A stretch of 64,000 bases of DNA from contig CAVVIO010000016.1 of the NCBI GenBank assembly GCA_963748095.1, positions 189,833 through 253,832 on the forward strand, written 5' to 3'. Positions 41,285 to 50,335 of this stretch are shown piece by piece; within the stretch, counting starts at the first letter, position 1; every line of letters begins with the position of its first letter. Both the position numbers and the translations under genes were made by a program. The notes under the pieces were generated by a model. The model did no database searches and was not told where the DNA came from. It saw only the letters and a list, made by a program, of their open reading frames with translations. The stretch comes from CAVVIO01 sp963748095. GTDB lineage: Bacteria > Bacteroidota > Bacteroidia > Bacteroidales > UBA10428.

Positions 41285-43585
41285 TTAAAAATTAAATCCC
41301 AGGTTGACATACCACCTTAATTTATAGTCGGAATTATTCGAACCTAAAAAAACACTTACAGGACCCAGGTAAGTTTTATAAGTTAATCCACCTCCATAAC
41401 CTACATAGTACAGTTCCTTCTGAAAATTATACAGAGAAGAGAAAAGTTTGTCAGGACTGGTGCCAACAGCTGCTACATTGGCAATTGCAGACACATACAA
41501 TGTTGGCATAATTTTATATTGTAATGCCATCTTACCCTTAAGAAAATCGTTGATATTTACCTGGTTGATCCCGTTATTTACCTGGTTTAATCCGAAACCA
41601 ACCAGGGGAATATGGTTCTTCCGCAAGTTGTATTTATATCCCCCCAAAAAGAACTGATCGGTAATAACCACATTTGAAGAAGTAAGGCCAAGAGTTAAAC
41701 CAAGATTCAGGGTAAATTTAGGATACAGCCGAAAATACCGGTCAAGATTGGCATATATTTTCCAGTAATTCTTAAGATTAAGGTTAAGATCTTCCGAATT
41801 GGAAGTATCGGAAATCTCCGGGGTAACAAAAGATTGGTTAGTAAAATTTTGTTTCACATAGAAATCGAATTCTGTTCCCTGTTCCGGATAAATCAGGCTG
41901 TTTAGAGTCATAGCATTAAAAAAGAAAGTCATTGAAAGTCCTCCAAATCCAAAACGTTCGAAATTAGTTGCAGGATAGAGCTCTTTTACCGACTGACTTG
42001 GTTTGATCGTGGAAACTTCATAGTTTAACGAATATCCTATCTGATGGTTGATATTCAAAGAAAACCTGTTTGTAACTCCGACATTGAAATAATTCTGATT
42101 ATAATAACCAACTGTATTTCCACTCAGATAAATAGGGAGAATATTTCCTTCTGCATCGGCAGATATGGAAGCCACCAGTCTTTGCCGCAGTCCCATATAT
42201 TTTTGGTATTCGGCACTTAAACGCGGGTATTTCCCAATATCGACTTTGGTTATAAATCGTGTTGCCGGAATCCAAAGGTTTTTCCTGGTATAATTCAGGA
42301 TAAGCCCCACATCGTAATAATTATCATAATGCAGGGCTACTTTCATGTATCCGTTTGGTTTTTCTTTTACTTTTATATTCAGCTGATAACCTTGCACATC
42401 GGGTTTTAAACTGTAAGTGATCTTATCGTAATACAAAGTACCAAAAACATTGTTAATGGCAGCATTCAGCATTTTATTGGTAATCCATCTGCCTGAGGTC
42501 AGCCCTGATTTTCTCAGAATAAATTCCTTGTTGGTATATTTTGTACCAGTAATCTGAATTTCTTTAATAAAAACAGAATCCATTGGGTTCAGTTTTTTCA
42601 GGGGAGCCTGGGGACCATATGAATCGACCGAATCTTTTAATGCTTTTAACTTACCGATAACTGCCCTGGCCGCCTCTTCCCCAATTTTTTCTATTTCAGC
42701 GCCGCCACTAAAACTAGTGACAGAATAATCCTTAAGGTCCGGTTCAATTAAAATATTCACCAGCTTCGATTGTTTCTGTGTGTCGAAATCGCCATAGATA
42801 CTGGCCGTACGTGCCAATATATCCGTTAACGAACGTAATTTTTTAGGCGTTATCTTTTCGTTAAATCCAACATTTACTCCAATAACAATGTCGGCTCCCA
42901 TGTCAATCACCTCCTGAACAGGGAAATTACGCATTACCCCGCCGTCAACAACAAGTGTGGAAGTGTCTAACATAACAGGAGTAAACAAGGTAGGAATCGA
43001 CATACTTGCCCGCATTGCCGTGGGGAGATCCCCTGATTTGAATTCAATTCGTTTGCCTTTAACAATATCAGTTCCCATGCAATGGAAAGGTATCGGAAAA
43101 TCATCAAATTTGGCTATACCTGCAGCCCTCCAGGTAAGGTCCGAAAATAACTCCGATAATTTCTCGCCTTCCAATAATCCCGACGGTAAATATAACTTCT
43201 TGCTGATTATAGGTAATTCAAGTATGTAGTTCTGGTAATCATGCTTCTCTTCCATTGCAATGTTGTTCAATGGAATCTCATCAGACAACAGGTCATTCCA
43301 GTTTGTGTTAAGGTCAATTTCGGACAGATCATTTGCATTGTACCCAATGGCATAAAGTCCGCCCAGAATGCCTCCCATACTTGTCCCTGTTATATAATCG
43401 GGACGTATCCCCACTTCTTCCAGTACTTTCAATACACCAATGTGTGCCAGTCCTTTTGCCCCGCCTCCACTCAACACCAAACCTATTTTCGGTCTTGTTG
43501 AAGAGGACTGTTGAGAATAAGTAACTATAACTGAAAATAAAATACCTGTAATAAGTAAAATTAAAAATTTTATTGAATGCAACAT
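41285..43585 (-). CDS. Patatin-like phospholipase fused to POTRA and Omp85-type outer-membrane barrel
   Basis: 766 aa with a signal peptide. The patatin domain (about 33-290) has the oxyanion loop GGGAKG (40-45), the nucleophile in GTSMG (Ser69) and the catalytic Asp in DGG (Asp214). A POTRA-like domain (about 335-410, VFIKEIQITGTKYTNKEFI) precedes a C-terminal beta-barrel of the bacterial surface antigen family ending in aromatic residues (WYVNLGFNF). This is the PlpD / type Vd autotransporter plan: the barrel holds or exports the lipase at the outer membrane. The likely substrates are phospholipids or acyl esters. The N-terminal catalytic dyad is intact, so it is probably active. Confidence 0.93.
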   Translation of the reverse strand: MLHSIKFLILLITGILFSVIVTYSQQSSSTRPKIGLVLSGGGAKGLAHIGVLKVLEEVGIRPDYITGTSMGGILGGLYAIGYNANDLSEIDLNTNWNDLLSDEIPLNNIAMEEKHDYQNYILELPIISKKLYLPSGLLEGEKLSELFSDLTWRAAGIAKFDDFPIPFHCMGTDIVKGKRIEFKSGDLPTAMRASMSIPTLFTPVMLDTSTLVVDGGVMRNFPVQEVIDMGADIVIGVNVGFNEKITPKKLRSLTDILARTASIYGDFDTQKQSKLVNILIEPDLKDYSVTSFSGGAEIEKIGEEAARAVIGKLKALKDSVDSYGPQAPLKKLNPMDSVFIKEIQITGTKYTNKEFILRKSGLTSGRWITNKMLNAAINNVFGTLYYDKITYSLKPDVQGYQLNIKVKEKPNGYMKVALHYDNYYDVGLILNYTRKNLWIPATRFITKVDIGKYPRLSAEYQKYMGLRQRLVASISADAEGNILPIYLSGNTVGYYNQNYFNVGVTNRFSLNINHQIGYSLNYEVSTIKPSQSVKELYPATNFERFGFGGLSMTFFFNAMTLNSLIYPEQGTEFDFYVKQNFTNQSFVTPEISDTSNSEDLNLNLKNYWKIYANLDRYFRLYPKFTLNLGLTLGLTSSNVVITDQFFLGGYKYNLRKNHIPLVGFGLNQVNNGINQVNINDFLKGKMALQYKIMPTLYVSAIANVAAVGTSPDKLFSSLYNFQKELYYVGYGGGLTYKTYLGPVSVFLGSNNSDYKLRWYVNLGFNF

Positions 43586-43804
43586 TTTAAGAAAGAATTA
43601 TACCTGTTATTTTATTGCTTATCAAACAGAAGATAAATAAGCTGAATATTGAACCAATTAAAATTACATATTATTCAGTATTCACGATCAAAGTTTAGAG
43701 AAAATTAATTTGATATACAATTTATATACAGAATCTCTTAACAGGAAACCGATCATAAAGTTTATTCTGCTATACAATGATAAAATCAGGTATGCATTTA
43801 TTTT

Positions 43805-43864
43805 TATAGATCAACAGGATATAAGTCTGATCTATAAATCAATTAGTCATATTCTTATAGATCA
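43805..43864. repeat. Three copies of TATAGATCA at the 3' end of pssA
   Basis: TATAGATCA at 43805-43813, its inverse TGATCTATA at 43828-43836 and a third, direct copy at 43856-43864 that overlaps the pssA stop. The first two could form a 9-bp stem with a 14-base loop; there is no T-run. Confidence 0.45.
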
Positions 43865-44590
43865 TCCGCGAGACGGAAGAAAACTATTGAATACAGATAT
43901 GATAACATATAAAATTATACAAACAGCTATTCCCGGGAAACCAGTAATCAGAATGATCGCAAGGGATAAAAGCAAAAACGAATATCTTAAAAGGTTTTTC
44001 TTAATGCTGAAATCTTTAAATTTCAAAGAAAACATTGGAATATTGGAGATCAGCAAAAACGAAAGAATTACAATCAGTGATAATAATGTTAATGGATGAA
44101 GAAGGAAATGTTGCAGGAATTCAAATTGTGTCACCTTTAAAAAAATTCCCAGGGAAGCTATCAGTAAAGCACTTGCCGGGGTAGGTAAACCGTGAAAAGT
44201 ATCCGATGATGCAGAAATATTAAACCTGGCCAGCCGTAATGCCGAAAATAAAGCGATGAGTGAAGAGGAATAAAGAAGAAGATTTACAATAGCTTCTGAA
44301 TTTCCCGTATGAGAAGAAAGTGAAATTGTCATTAATCTGTAAAGTATAATGGAAGGGGCTATTCCGAAACTCACCATGTCAGCCAGTGAATCGAGCTGTT
44401 TTCCAAATTCAGACTGGGCATTTAACAACCGGGCAGAAAAACCATCCAGAAAATCGGGAATTGTGGCGGCCATTATAAAATATCCGGCGTTCATCGGCTG
44501 ATCGCCAAAAGCTACCACTATGGCAATAAATCCCAGTAAAAGATTCAGGGAGGTCAGAGAATTTGGGACAATCCTGTTCACGTTATTCAT
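43862..44590 (-). CDS. pssA: CDP-diacylglycerol-serine O-phosphatidyltransferase
   Basis: 242 aa from the ATG at 44590; a GTG two codons upstream is less likely. Makes phosphatidylserine from CDP-diacylglycerol and serine at the inner membrane, the first step to phosphatidylethanolamine. The CDP-alcohol phosphatidyltransferase motif DGx2ARx8Gx3Dx3D is exact (DGFSARLL ... GKQLDSLAD). About six to eight membrane helices. Substrate given by the whole-protein match to the short PssA type; other CDP-alcohol transferases are less likely. A TAAATTTG -7-like element lies at 44668-44675 on the minus strand. cdsA, which makes its substrate, is at 54459. Confidence 0.92.
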   Translation of the reverse strand: MNNVNRIVPNSLTSLNLLLGFIAIVVAFGDQPMNAGYFIMAATIPDFLDGFSARLLNAQSEFGKQLDSLADMVSFGIAPSIILYRLMTISLSSHTGNSEAIVNLLLYSSSLIALFSALRLARFNISASSDTFHGLPTPASALLIASLGIFLKVTQFEFLQHFLLHPLTLLSLIVILSFLLISNIPMFSLKFKDFSIKKNLLRYSFLLLSLAIILITGFPGIAVCIILYVIISVFNSFLPSRG

Positions 44591-44891
44591 AAACACTTAA
44601 AATTAAAAATTAACGAGTTTTACCAATAGAAAACAAGAAAATAATATATACATATGGAACCAGTCGCCAAATTTAGTATTATTAAGACGATTCACACGAT
44701 CACAGTTTGAAATTTTTATCATGTGCTTTTTAAATCACTTCATTTACAATGCTTTTACCATAAATCTATCTTTTTTCAACTCACTATATAAAGAACAATG
44801 TTACAGTTCTTAGTAAAAAGATGTAAAATTCATTTCAGGTTTATGAACTAATTCCTATGTTTATACAAGAAAAAAGGATTAATTTGAATTT
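44591..44891. other. Divergent non-coding region between pssA and the SLC12-like gene
   Basis: 301 AT-rich bases. A minus-strand TAAATTTG (44668-44675) may serve pssA. AAGAAC-N9-GTTCTT (44791-44811) is an inverted repeat of unknown meaning. TTAATTTG at 44879-44886 is one base off a -7 element but is only five bases from the ATG at 44892. Confidence 0.5.
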
Positions 44892-47117
44892 ATGGCCAGG
44901 AACTTGATAAACCAACAGGCAAAATTCGGAACACCGGAAGTATTTACAACTTCTGTATCAACTATTCTTGGAGCCATATTATTTCTGCGTTTCGGATATG
45001 CCGTCGGTAATGTCGGATTTCTTGGTGCACTGGGAATAATACTTATCGGACATCTGGTCACTTTCCCAACAGCTTTTGCAGTGGCTGAAATTGCTACCAA
45101 CCAGAAGGTTCTTGGCGGTGGCGCTTATTATATAATATCCAGGTCGTTCGGGTTAAATATTGGGGCAACCATCGGGATAACCCTATATTTTTCACAGGCT
45201 ATCAGTGTAGCTTTTTATGTAATTGCTTTTGCCGAAGCTTTCGACCCAGTCATTAGTTTTCTGAAAGACCATTATGGTTTTATTATTCCCGACAACCGGT
45301 TTATAAGTCTGCCGTTTATGTCCATCCTGTCAGTAATTATTCTGGCAAGGGGAGCCAATCTGGGCATGAAAGCCCTTTACCTGGTAGCTGCCATACTTTT
45401 CACATCTATTTTTTTGTTCCTTATCGGAAAACCAGAGGCAGTGGTAAACGAGATACATCTCTATGCAAAAGCTGAAAATCCTGATAATTTCTTTTATGTT
45501 TTTATGATTGTCTTTCCTGCATTTACAGGGCTGGCTGCCGGACTAGGTTTGTCAGGAGATTTGAAAGACCCTACGAAATCCATTCCCAGGGGAACTATTC
45601 TGGCAACACTGGCCGGACTGATTGTATATGTGGGGGTGGCTTATAAACTGACCATGTCGGCTACCCCGGAAGAATTAGCCAATGATCAGTTTGTGATGCA
45701 AAAAATTGCCTATTGGGGGCCAATTATTCCTATTGGCCTGGCGGCAGCATCCCTCTCGTCTGCCCTGGGTTCTATATTGGTTGCCCCCCGTACATTACAA
45801 GCCATCGGTGCCGATAATATCCTGCCAAATAATTTCCTGAGCAGATGGCTGGGTAAAGGTAAGCCCGTAACAAACGAGCCGGTCAATGCATCCATCATAA
45901 CTATCATCATTGCATTTGCTTTCATTTCTGTAGGGACAATCGATTTTGTGGCACAAATTATTTCCATGTTTTTTATGGTTACTTACGGGGCTATTTGCCT
46001 GATATCCCTTCTCGAACATTTTGCTGCCGATCCGTCATACCGCCCCACTTTCCGTTCGAAATGGTATATTTCACTTGTGGGAGCTGTCATGTCATTTTGG
46101 CTAATGTTTAAAATGAATACCACCTATGCTTTGTTCTCCCTTTTTATCATGGGATTCATCTATTATTTAATTACAGAAAGTAATAAAGAACAAAAGGGAT
46201 TGGAAAAACTTTTCCGTGGGGTAGTATTTCAATTAAGCAGGCAGTTGCAGATTTTTGCCCAGCGTGCCGACAAAGAAAATCCGGATACCAACTGGCGGCC
46301 TTTTGTAATTTGTATTTCGCGAGATTCGTTTAAACGAAGGGGAGCGTTTGACTTACTCCGGTGGTTATCGTTTAAGTACGGTTTCGGCACTTATATTCAC
46401 TATATCGAAGGATACCTGTCAAAACAGACCAATGCAGAATCGAAACAAGTGCTGACCCGTCTGATAAACCTGGCATCGGGAAGTAAAAACCGGGTATACC
46501 TCGATACCATCATCAGTCCTTCCTATACTTCGGCAATAGCACAGGTGATACAGCTTTCCGGAATTTCCGGCAAAGGAAACAATATGATCCTTTTTGAATT
46601 CAGCCGCACCGAACCCAATTCGCTGAAAGAATCGCTGAAAAATTATGCCCTTATCCAGGCTACCGGTTTTGATATCTGCATTTTAAATTCCTCTTACAAA
46701 GGATTCGGTTACAAACGAGAAATTCATATCTGGATCACATCATACGATTACGAAAATGCAAACCTGATGATCCTGCTGGGCTATATTATTTTAGGCCATC
46801 CCGAATGGAAAAATGGCGTAATCAAGATTTTTGCCATTTACAATGAACCAGAATTGAAAGAACGCCGGGAAAAACTAATCGACCTTATTAAATCGGGAAG
46901 ATTGCCAATTTCACCGGGAAATGTTGAACCTATCATTGCCAATGACATGAGAAACACCAAAGAAATAATTGCTGAAAAATCGGTGGATGCTGATCTTACA
47001 ATAGTAGGTTTCCGGCATGAATTGGTGAAGACGAAAGGAGTTGAACTTTTTACCGGATACGAAAATATCGGCGATATCTTATTTGTTAGCTCCCAGAAAG
47101 AAAAAGAAATAAAATAG
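44892..47117 (+). CDS. APC-superfamily transporter resembling SLC12 cation-chloride cotransporters
   Basis: 741 aa. About twelve membrane helices in residues 1-430, starting KFGTPEVFTTSVSTILGAIL and FLRFGYAVGNVG, like the first helix of NKCC/KCC proteins. The middle has VFPAFTGLAAGLGLSGDLKDP and SLSSALGSILVAPRTLQAI, also typical of that branch. A soluble C-terminal part of about 300 residues follows (from about 435), as in SLC12 proteins. Substrate cannot be told: amino acids or Na/K with Cl are both possible. Monocistronic between the pssA divergence and coaD (64-nt gap). Confidence 0.82.
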   Translation: MARNLINQQAKFGTPEVFTTSVSTILGAILFLRFGYAVGNVGFLGALGIILIGHLVTFPTAFAVAEIATNQKVLGGGAYYIISRSFGLNIGATIGITLYFSQAISVAFYVIAFAEAFDPVISFLKDHYGFIIPDNRFISLPFMSILSVIILARGANLGMKALYLVAAILFTSIFLFLIGKPEAVVNEIHLYAKAENPDNFFYVFMIVFPAFTGLAAGLGLSGDLKDPTKSIPRGTILATLAGLIVYVGVAYKLTMSATPEELANDQFVMQKIAYWGPIIPIGLAAASLSSALGSILVAPRTLQAIGADNILPNNFLSRWLGKGKPVTNEPVNASIITIIIAFAFISVGTIDFVAQIISMFFMVTYGAICLISLLEHFAADPSYRPTFRSKWYISLVGAVMSFWLMFKMNTTYALFSLFIMGFIYYLITESNKEQKGLEKLFRGVVFQLSRQLQIFAQRADKENPDTNWRPFVICISRDSFKRRGAFDLLRWLSFKYGFGTYIHYIEGYLSKQTNAESKQVLTRLINLASGSKNRVYLDTIISPSYTSAIAQVIQLSGISGKGNNMILFEFSRTEPNSLKESLKNYALIQATGFDICILNSSYKGFGYKREIHIWITSYDYENANLMILLGYIILGHPEWKNGVIKIFAIYNEPELKERREKLIDLIKSGRLPISPGNVEPIIANDMRNTKEIIAEKSVDADLTIVGFRHELVKTKGVELFTGYENIGDILFVSSQKEKEIK

Positions 47118-47154
47118 ATAAATAATATAACTGATCAAGCCGGATAAAAAGAAT

Positions 47155-47162
47155 TAACTTTG
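47155..47162 (+). promoter_or_regulatory. Candidate -7 element for coaD
   Basis: TAACTTTG matches TAnnTTTG, 19 bases before the coaD ATG; a CTG 21 bases further up is a weak -33. Confidence 0.35.
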
Positions 47163-47181
47163 AAACCCTTATGTTAAAACC

Positions 47182-47640
47182 ATGGAAAAAATAGTTGTAT
47201 TCCCAGGCTCATTTGACCCTATTACTATCGGACATGAATCGATTGTGCGAAGGGCATTTCCCTTTTTCGATAAAATAATCATAGCTATTGGATATAATTC
47301 CAATAAACCTGGATTTTTTCCGTTAGAAAAACGGCTGGAGTGGATCCGTTCGGTTTTTAAAGAAGAGAAAAAAGTGGAAGTTGACAGCTACGATAGCCTG
47401 ACAGTTGAATTCTGCAAGCAGGTAAATGCTAAATATATACTGAGAGGACTGCGCACATCTTCCGATTTCGAATATGAACGTGCGATTGCTCAAACCAATA
47501 AAATGATGTTTGCTGAACTGGAGACCATTTTTTTACTAACCTTGCCTGAATATACTTCGGTAAATTCAACCATCGTGCGTGATATTATCCGGCACAGTGG
47601 AGATGCCAGTATTTTTTTGCCGAAAGCGGTTAAAATTTAA
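47182..47640 (+). CDS. coaD: Phosphopantetheine adenylyltransferase
   Basis: 152 aa. Makes dephospho-CoA from 4'-phosphopantetheine and ATP. The nucleotidyltransferase motif is GSFDPITIGHESIVRRA (TxGH), and the second motif is VNSTIVRDI. RGLRTSSDFEYE, which binds phosphopantetheine, is intact. Length is close to the usual 160. The following gene starts 10 nt after its stop. Confidence 0.95.
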   Translation: MEKIVVFPGSFDPITIGHESIVRRAFPFFDKIIIAIGYNSNKPGFFPLEKRLEWIRSVFKEEKKVEVDSYDSLTVEFCKQVNAKYILRGLRTSSDFEYERAIAQTNKMMFAELETIFLLTLPEYTSVNSTIVRDIIRHSGDASIFLPKAVKI

Positions 47641-47650
47641 ATGTGTAATT

Positions 47651-49063
47651 ATGATTAGAAAGTGGTTATTGCTGACGTGTATATTAGCTGGTTTTATTGT
47701 CAATCTGAATGCCCGTCCGGCAGTAATATATGGTACCGCCCCGGAATATGCAGGTGATGAACTTGTGTTTTACAGGTATGGCGACCGGATTACCAATACG
47801 GAAGTAGTAGCTGGAAAATGCAAGGTCGACAGTTCCGGGAAATTCAGCATGGAAATACCGGTTGAAAATATTACGTACATTTTTGCCGAATTGGGAATTT
47901 ACCAGGCTTTCCTTTTTGTTGAGCCTGGAAAATCGTATGAAATAGCCCTTCCTGTTAAAAAGGAGAAAACCATGGCTGACAGGTTGAATCCGTTTTTTCA
48001 ACCGGAACCGTTACATTTCGGAGTATTAAATTATCATGAAAATGATTTAAATACGTTGATCCGCATGTTTAACGATGCTTACACACCATATTACAATAAG
48101 TATGTATACAGCGTGGTTACAAAGGAAGATCATCCGCAACTTGATGCCGATATCAAAAAAATTGAGGCTCCCTTCAAATCGGATACCACCAGTTTTTTCT
48201 ATAATTACCGAATTTATAAATACGGTATGTTACGTAACCTGGCATTCCAAAGAAAAGCCAAAAGTCTTTCCGATACTTTTTTTAAAAACAAACCTGTATT
48301 GTACAATAATCCGGCATATATGGATCTGTTCAACCAGATATATAATAAATATTTCCAGTTTTTTTCACGGACCGAGGATGGCAAGAAAATTCTTGACGAT
48401 ATTAATTTGAATAAAGATTACTACGCCTTAAAAGCAACTCTCGCCAAAGATCAGGTATTGCAGAGCGATACATTACTTGAGTTGGTTATATTAAAAGGAA
48501 TTCATGATGAATTTTACAACGATCAATTTTCACGAAGTGCATTGCTGCAGGTTTTGGATACATTAATCAGCAGTACAAAAATAAAAGAAGATAAAATAAT
48601 CGGTGAAAATATACGTGAAAAAGTTACCAGGCTGCTGGTAGGTTTTGCTCCTCCTGATTTTCATCTTTACAATACAGACAGCGTCCTGATTTCACTCGAC
48701 AGCCTAAAGGGAAAATATGTATACTTAAATTTTTGTACCTGTTTCAGCTATTCATGTATGAATGAATTTGAATTACTAAAAGGTTTGTATCAACGGCACA
48801 AAGATAAACTTGAGATAGTTACTGTAACAGTCGATGATAATATTGCTACTGTAAAGAATTTTGTTCAGAAAAGAGGATATGACTGGCCCTTCCTGTTATA
48901 TAGTAATCAACCGGATATATTGAAAGAATATGATATAAGGGGTTTCCCTGTGTACTACCTCATTGGTCCCGATGGAAAACTGGTATTATCTCCGGCGCCT
49001 GGTCCCAGTGAAAATTTTGAATCGAAATTATTTAACATATTAAAATCCCGCGGAGATTTATAA
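47651..49063 (+). CDS. Secreted thioredoxin-fold (TlpA/AhpC-like) protein with altered CxxC site
   Basis: 470 aa from the ATG at 47651 (MIRKWLLLTCILAGF), which opens a signal peptide; the frame is open further up inside coaD but that is not used. Residues 25-110 look like the N-terminal beta domain of Bacteroidota DUF4369-type thioredoxins, 120-330 is helical, and 335-470 is a thioredoxin fold. The active-site CxxC is replaced by SYSC (Ser366-Cys369), with two extra cysteines just before (Cys362, Cys364). The cis-Pro loop (GFPVYYLI) is kept. Redox activity is therefore uncertain. Its 3' end overlaps the NUDIX gene by six bases. Confidence 0.85.
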   Translation: MIRKWLLLTCILAGFIVNLNARPAVIYGTAPEYAGDELVFYRYGDRITNTEVVAGKCKVDSSGKFSMEIPVENITYIFAELGIYQAFLFVEPGKSYEIALPVKKEKTMADRLNPFFQPEPLHFGVLNYHENDLNTLIRMFNDAYTPYYNKYVYSVVTKEDHPQLDADIKKIEAPFKSDTTSFFYNYRIYKYGMLRNLAFQRKAKSLSDTFFKNKPVLYNNPAYMDLFNQIYNKYFQFFSRTEDGKKILDDINLNKDYYALKATLAKDQVLQSDTLLELVILKGIHDEFYNDQFSRSALLQVLDTLISSTKIKEDKIIGENIREKVTRLLVGFAPPDFHLYNTDSVLISLDSLKGKYVYLNFCTCFSYSCMNEFELLKGLYQRHKDKLEIVTVTVDDNIATVKNFVQKRGYDWPFLLYSNQPDILKEYDIRGFPVYYLIGPDGKLVLSPAPGPSENFESKLFNILKSRGDL

Positions 49064-49678
49064 TTCAATAAGATTGGCATAACGTAAAACATCGATAATC
49101 GATCCATACGTATTTTCAAGAACTTCATCCAATTCATTAGGGGCAAACCATCTGACCTGGTGAATATCTTCGATTTCCTGCGGTACCGGTGTTTCGTTAT
49201 TCCCATAAAACATTTCAAACCAATAGGTTTTTTTTAGTATCATCCTGTCCTTAATCATATAAGTATGATAAGTAGACAATAACTGAGATCTTATTTGAAG
49301 TCCGTTAATCCCACATTCTTCGTGTACTTCGCGTACAGCAGCATCTCTTATACTTTCATTTTTTTCGAGTTTTCCCTTGGGCAGATCCCATTTATTGCGC
49401 CGGTTAATGACCAGTACCTGATTCTGGTCATTTCTTACAAGCCCACCAGCTGCTTCTATTATATGATAACACGAACGGAAGGCCTTCCGTAATTTTTCAA
49501 TATCCTGATGAACCACGTAAAGCGTGTCGATAAGGTTAAGATGCTTGTAAAAATCAAGCAGATCTTTTAACTCCTTTTTATTTCTAAATTTATAGAATAA
49601 ACCATCTTTTATCTGAAAATTCTTCGCGAAATCATCAGTCAAAAATACCCTGCGATCGTTAAAAAAAACTTTATACAT
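49058..49678 (-). CDS. NUDIX hydrolase
   Basis: 206 aa. The Nudix box is complete: GKLEKNESIRDAAVREVHEE followed by CGI, which binds the metal for cleaving a nucleoside-diphosphate-linked substrate. About 70 residues precede the Nudix fold. Substrate unknown. The ATG at 49678 is only seven bases from the divergent pyrE ATG, and the 3' end overlaps the thioredoxin-fold gene by six bases. Confidence 0.9.
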   Translation of the reverse strand: MYKVFFNDRRVFLTDDFAKNFQIKDGLFYKFRNKKELKDLLDFYKHLNLIDTLYVVHQDIEKLRKAFRSCYHIIEAAGGLVRNDQNQVLVINRRNKWDLPKGKLEKNESIRDAAVREVHEECGINGLQIRSQLLSTYHTYMIKDRMILKKTYWFEMFYGNNETPVPQEIEDIHQVRWFAPNELDEVLENTYGSIIDVLRYANLIEL

Positions 49679-49681
49679 TTG
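49674..49681 (+). promoter_or_regulatory. Candidate -7 element for pyrE, suggesting a leaderless mRNA
   Basis: TACATTTG matches TAnnTTTG and overlaps the start codon of the divergent NUDIX gene. Transcription would begin at about 49686-49688, at the pyrE ATG itself. No TTG is seen at the right distance upstream. Confidence 0.35.
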
Positions 49682-49685
49682 CGCT

Positions 49686-50324
49686 ATGAAAAATTACGGG
49701 TTTGAAACAGCAAAAATGCTTTTACAAAGTAAGGCAATTAAATTAAATCCAGCAAAACCTTTTGTCTGGGCTTCAGGCATCAAATCGCCCATATATTGCG
49801 ACAATCGAAAAACTTTATCTTACCCGGATATCCGCAGTTATATTAAAGAACAATTCACGCAACTTATCCGTGAAAATTTCGAAAAACCGGAACTGATTGC
49901 AGGCGTAGCCACGGGAGCTATTGCCCAGGGAGCTCTGGTAGCAAACGATATGGATTTGCCATTTGCATATATCCGCTCAACTCCGAAAACACACGGACTA
50001 GAAAACCTGATCGAAGGTGTGGTCGAGTCCGGACAACGGGTGGTTGTAGTAGAAGATCTTGTTTCTACAGGAGGGAGCAGCCTTAAGGCTGTAGAAGCAC
50101 TTCGTAAGGAAGGATGCGAGGTACTGGGAATGGTGGCTATCTTTACATATGGATTTAAAAAAGCGGAAACCAGTTTCGAACAGGCAGGATGCAAACTGTT
50201 TACGCTCTGTAATTATGACATATTATTGGATCATGCACTTGAAACCGGATATATTCAAAAGAACGAACTGGATGTTCTGAGAAACTGGAAACAAGATCCT
50301 GAAAACTGGAAACCGGAATATTAA
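49686..50324 (+). CDS. pyrE: Orotate phosphoribosyltransferase
   Basis: 212 aa. Joins orotate to PRPP to make OMP in pyrimidine synthesis. The PRPP-binding motif VVVVEDLVSTGGS is intact, as are KSPIYCDNRK near the N-terminus and GVATGAIAQGAL. Full length. Followed by the SRPBCC gene 11 nt later. Confidence 0.96.
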   Translation: MKNYGFETAKMLLQSKAIKLNPAKPFVWASGIKSPIYCDNRKTLSYPDIRSYIKEQFTQLIRENFEKPELIAGVATGAIAQGALVANDMDLPFAYIRSTPKTHGLENLIEGVVESGQRVVVVEDLVSTGGSSLKAVEALRKEGCEVLGMVAIFTYGFKKAETSFEQAGCKLFTLCNYDILLDHALETGYIQKNELDVLRNWKQDPENWKPEY

Positions 50325-50335
50325 ATAATCAAAAA

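Noticed and set aside
43710..44099. 129-codon plus-strand open frame
   Set aside because: Most of it lies antisense to the conserved pssA; composition is that of AT-rich chance sequence and no family is recognised.
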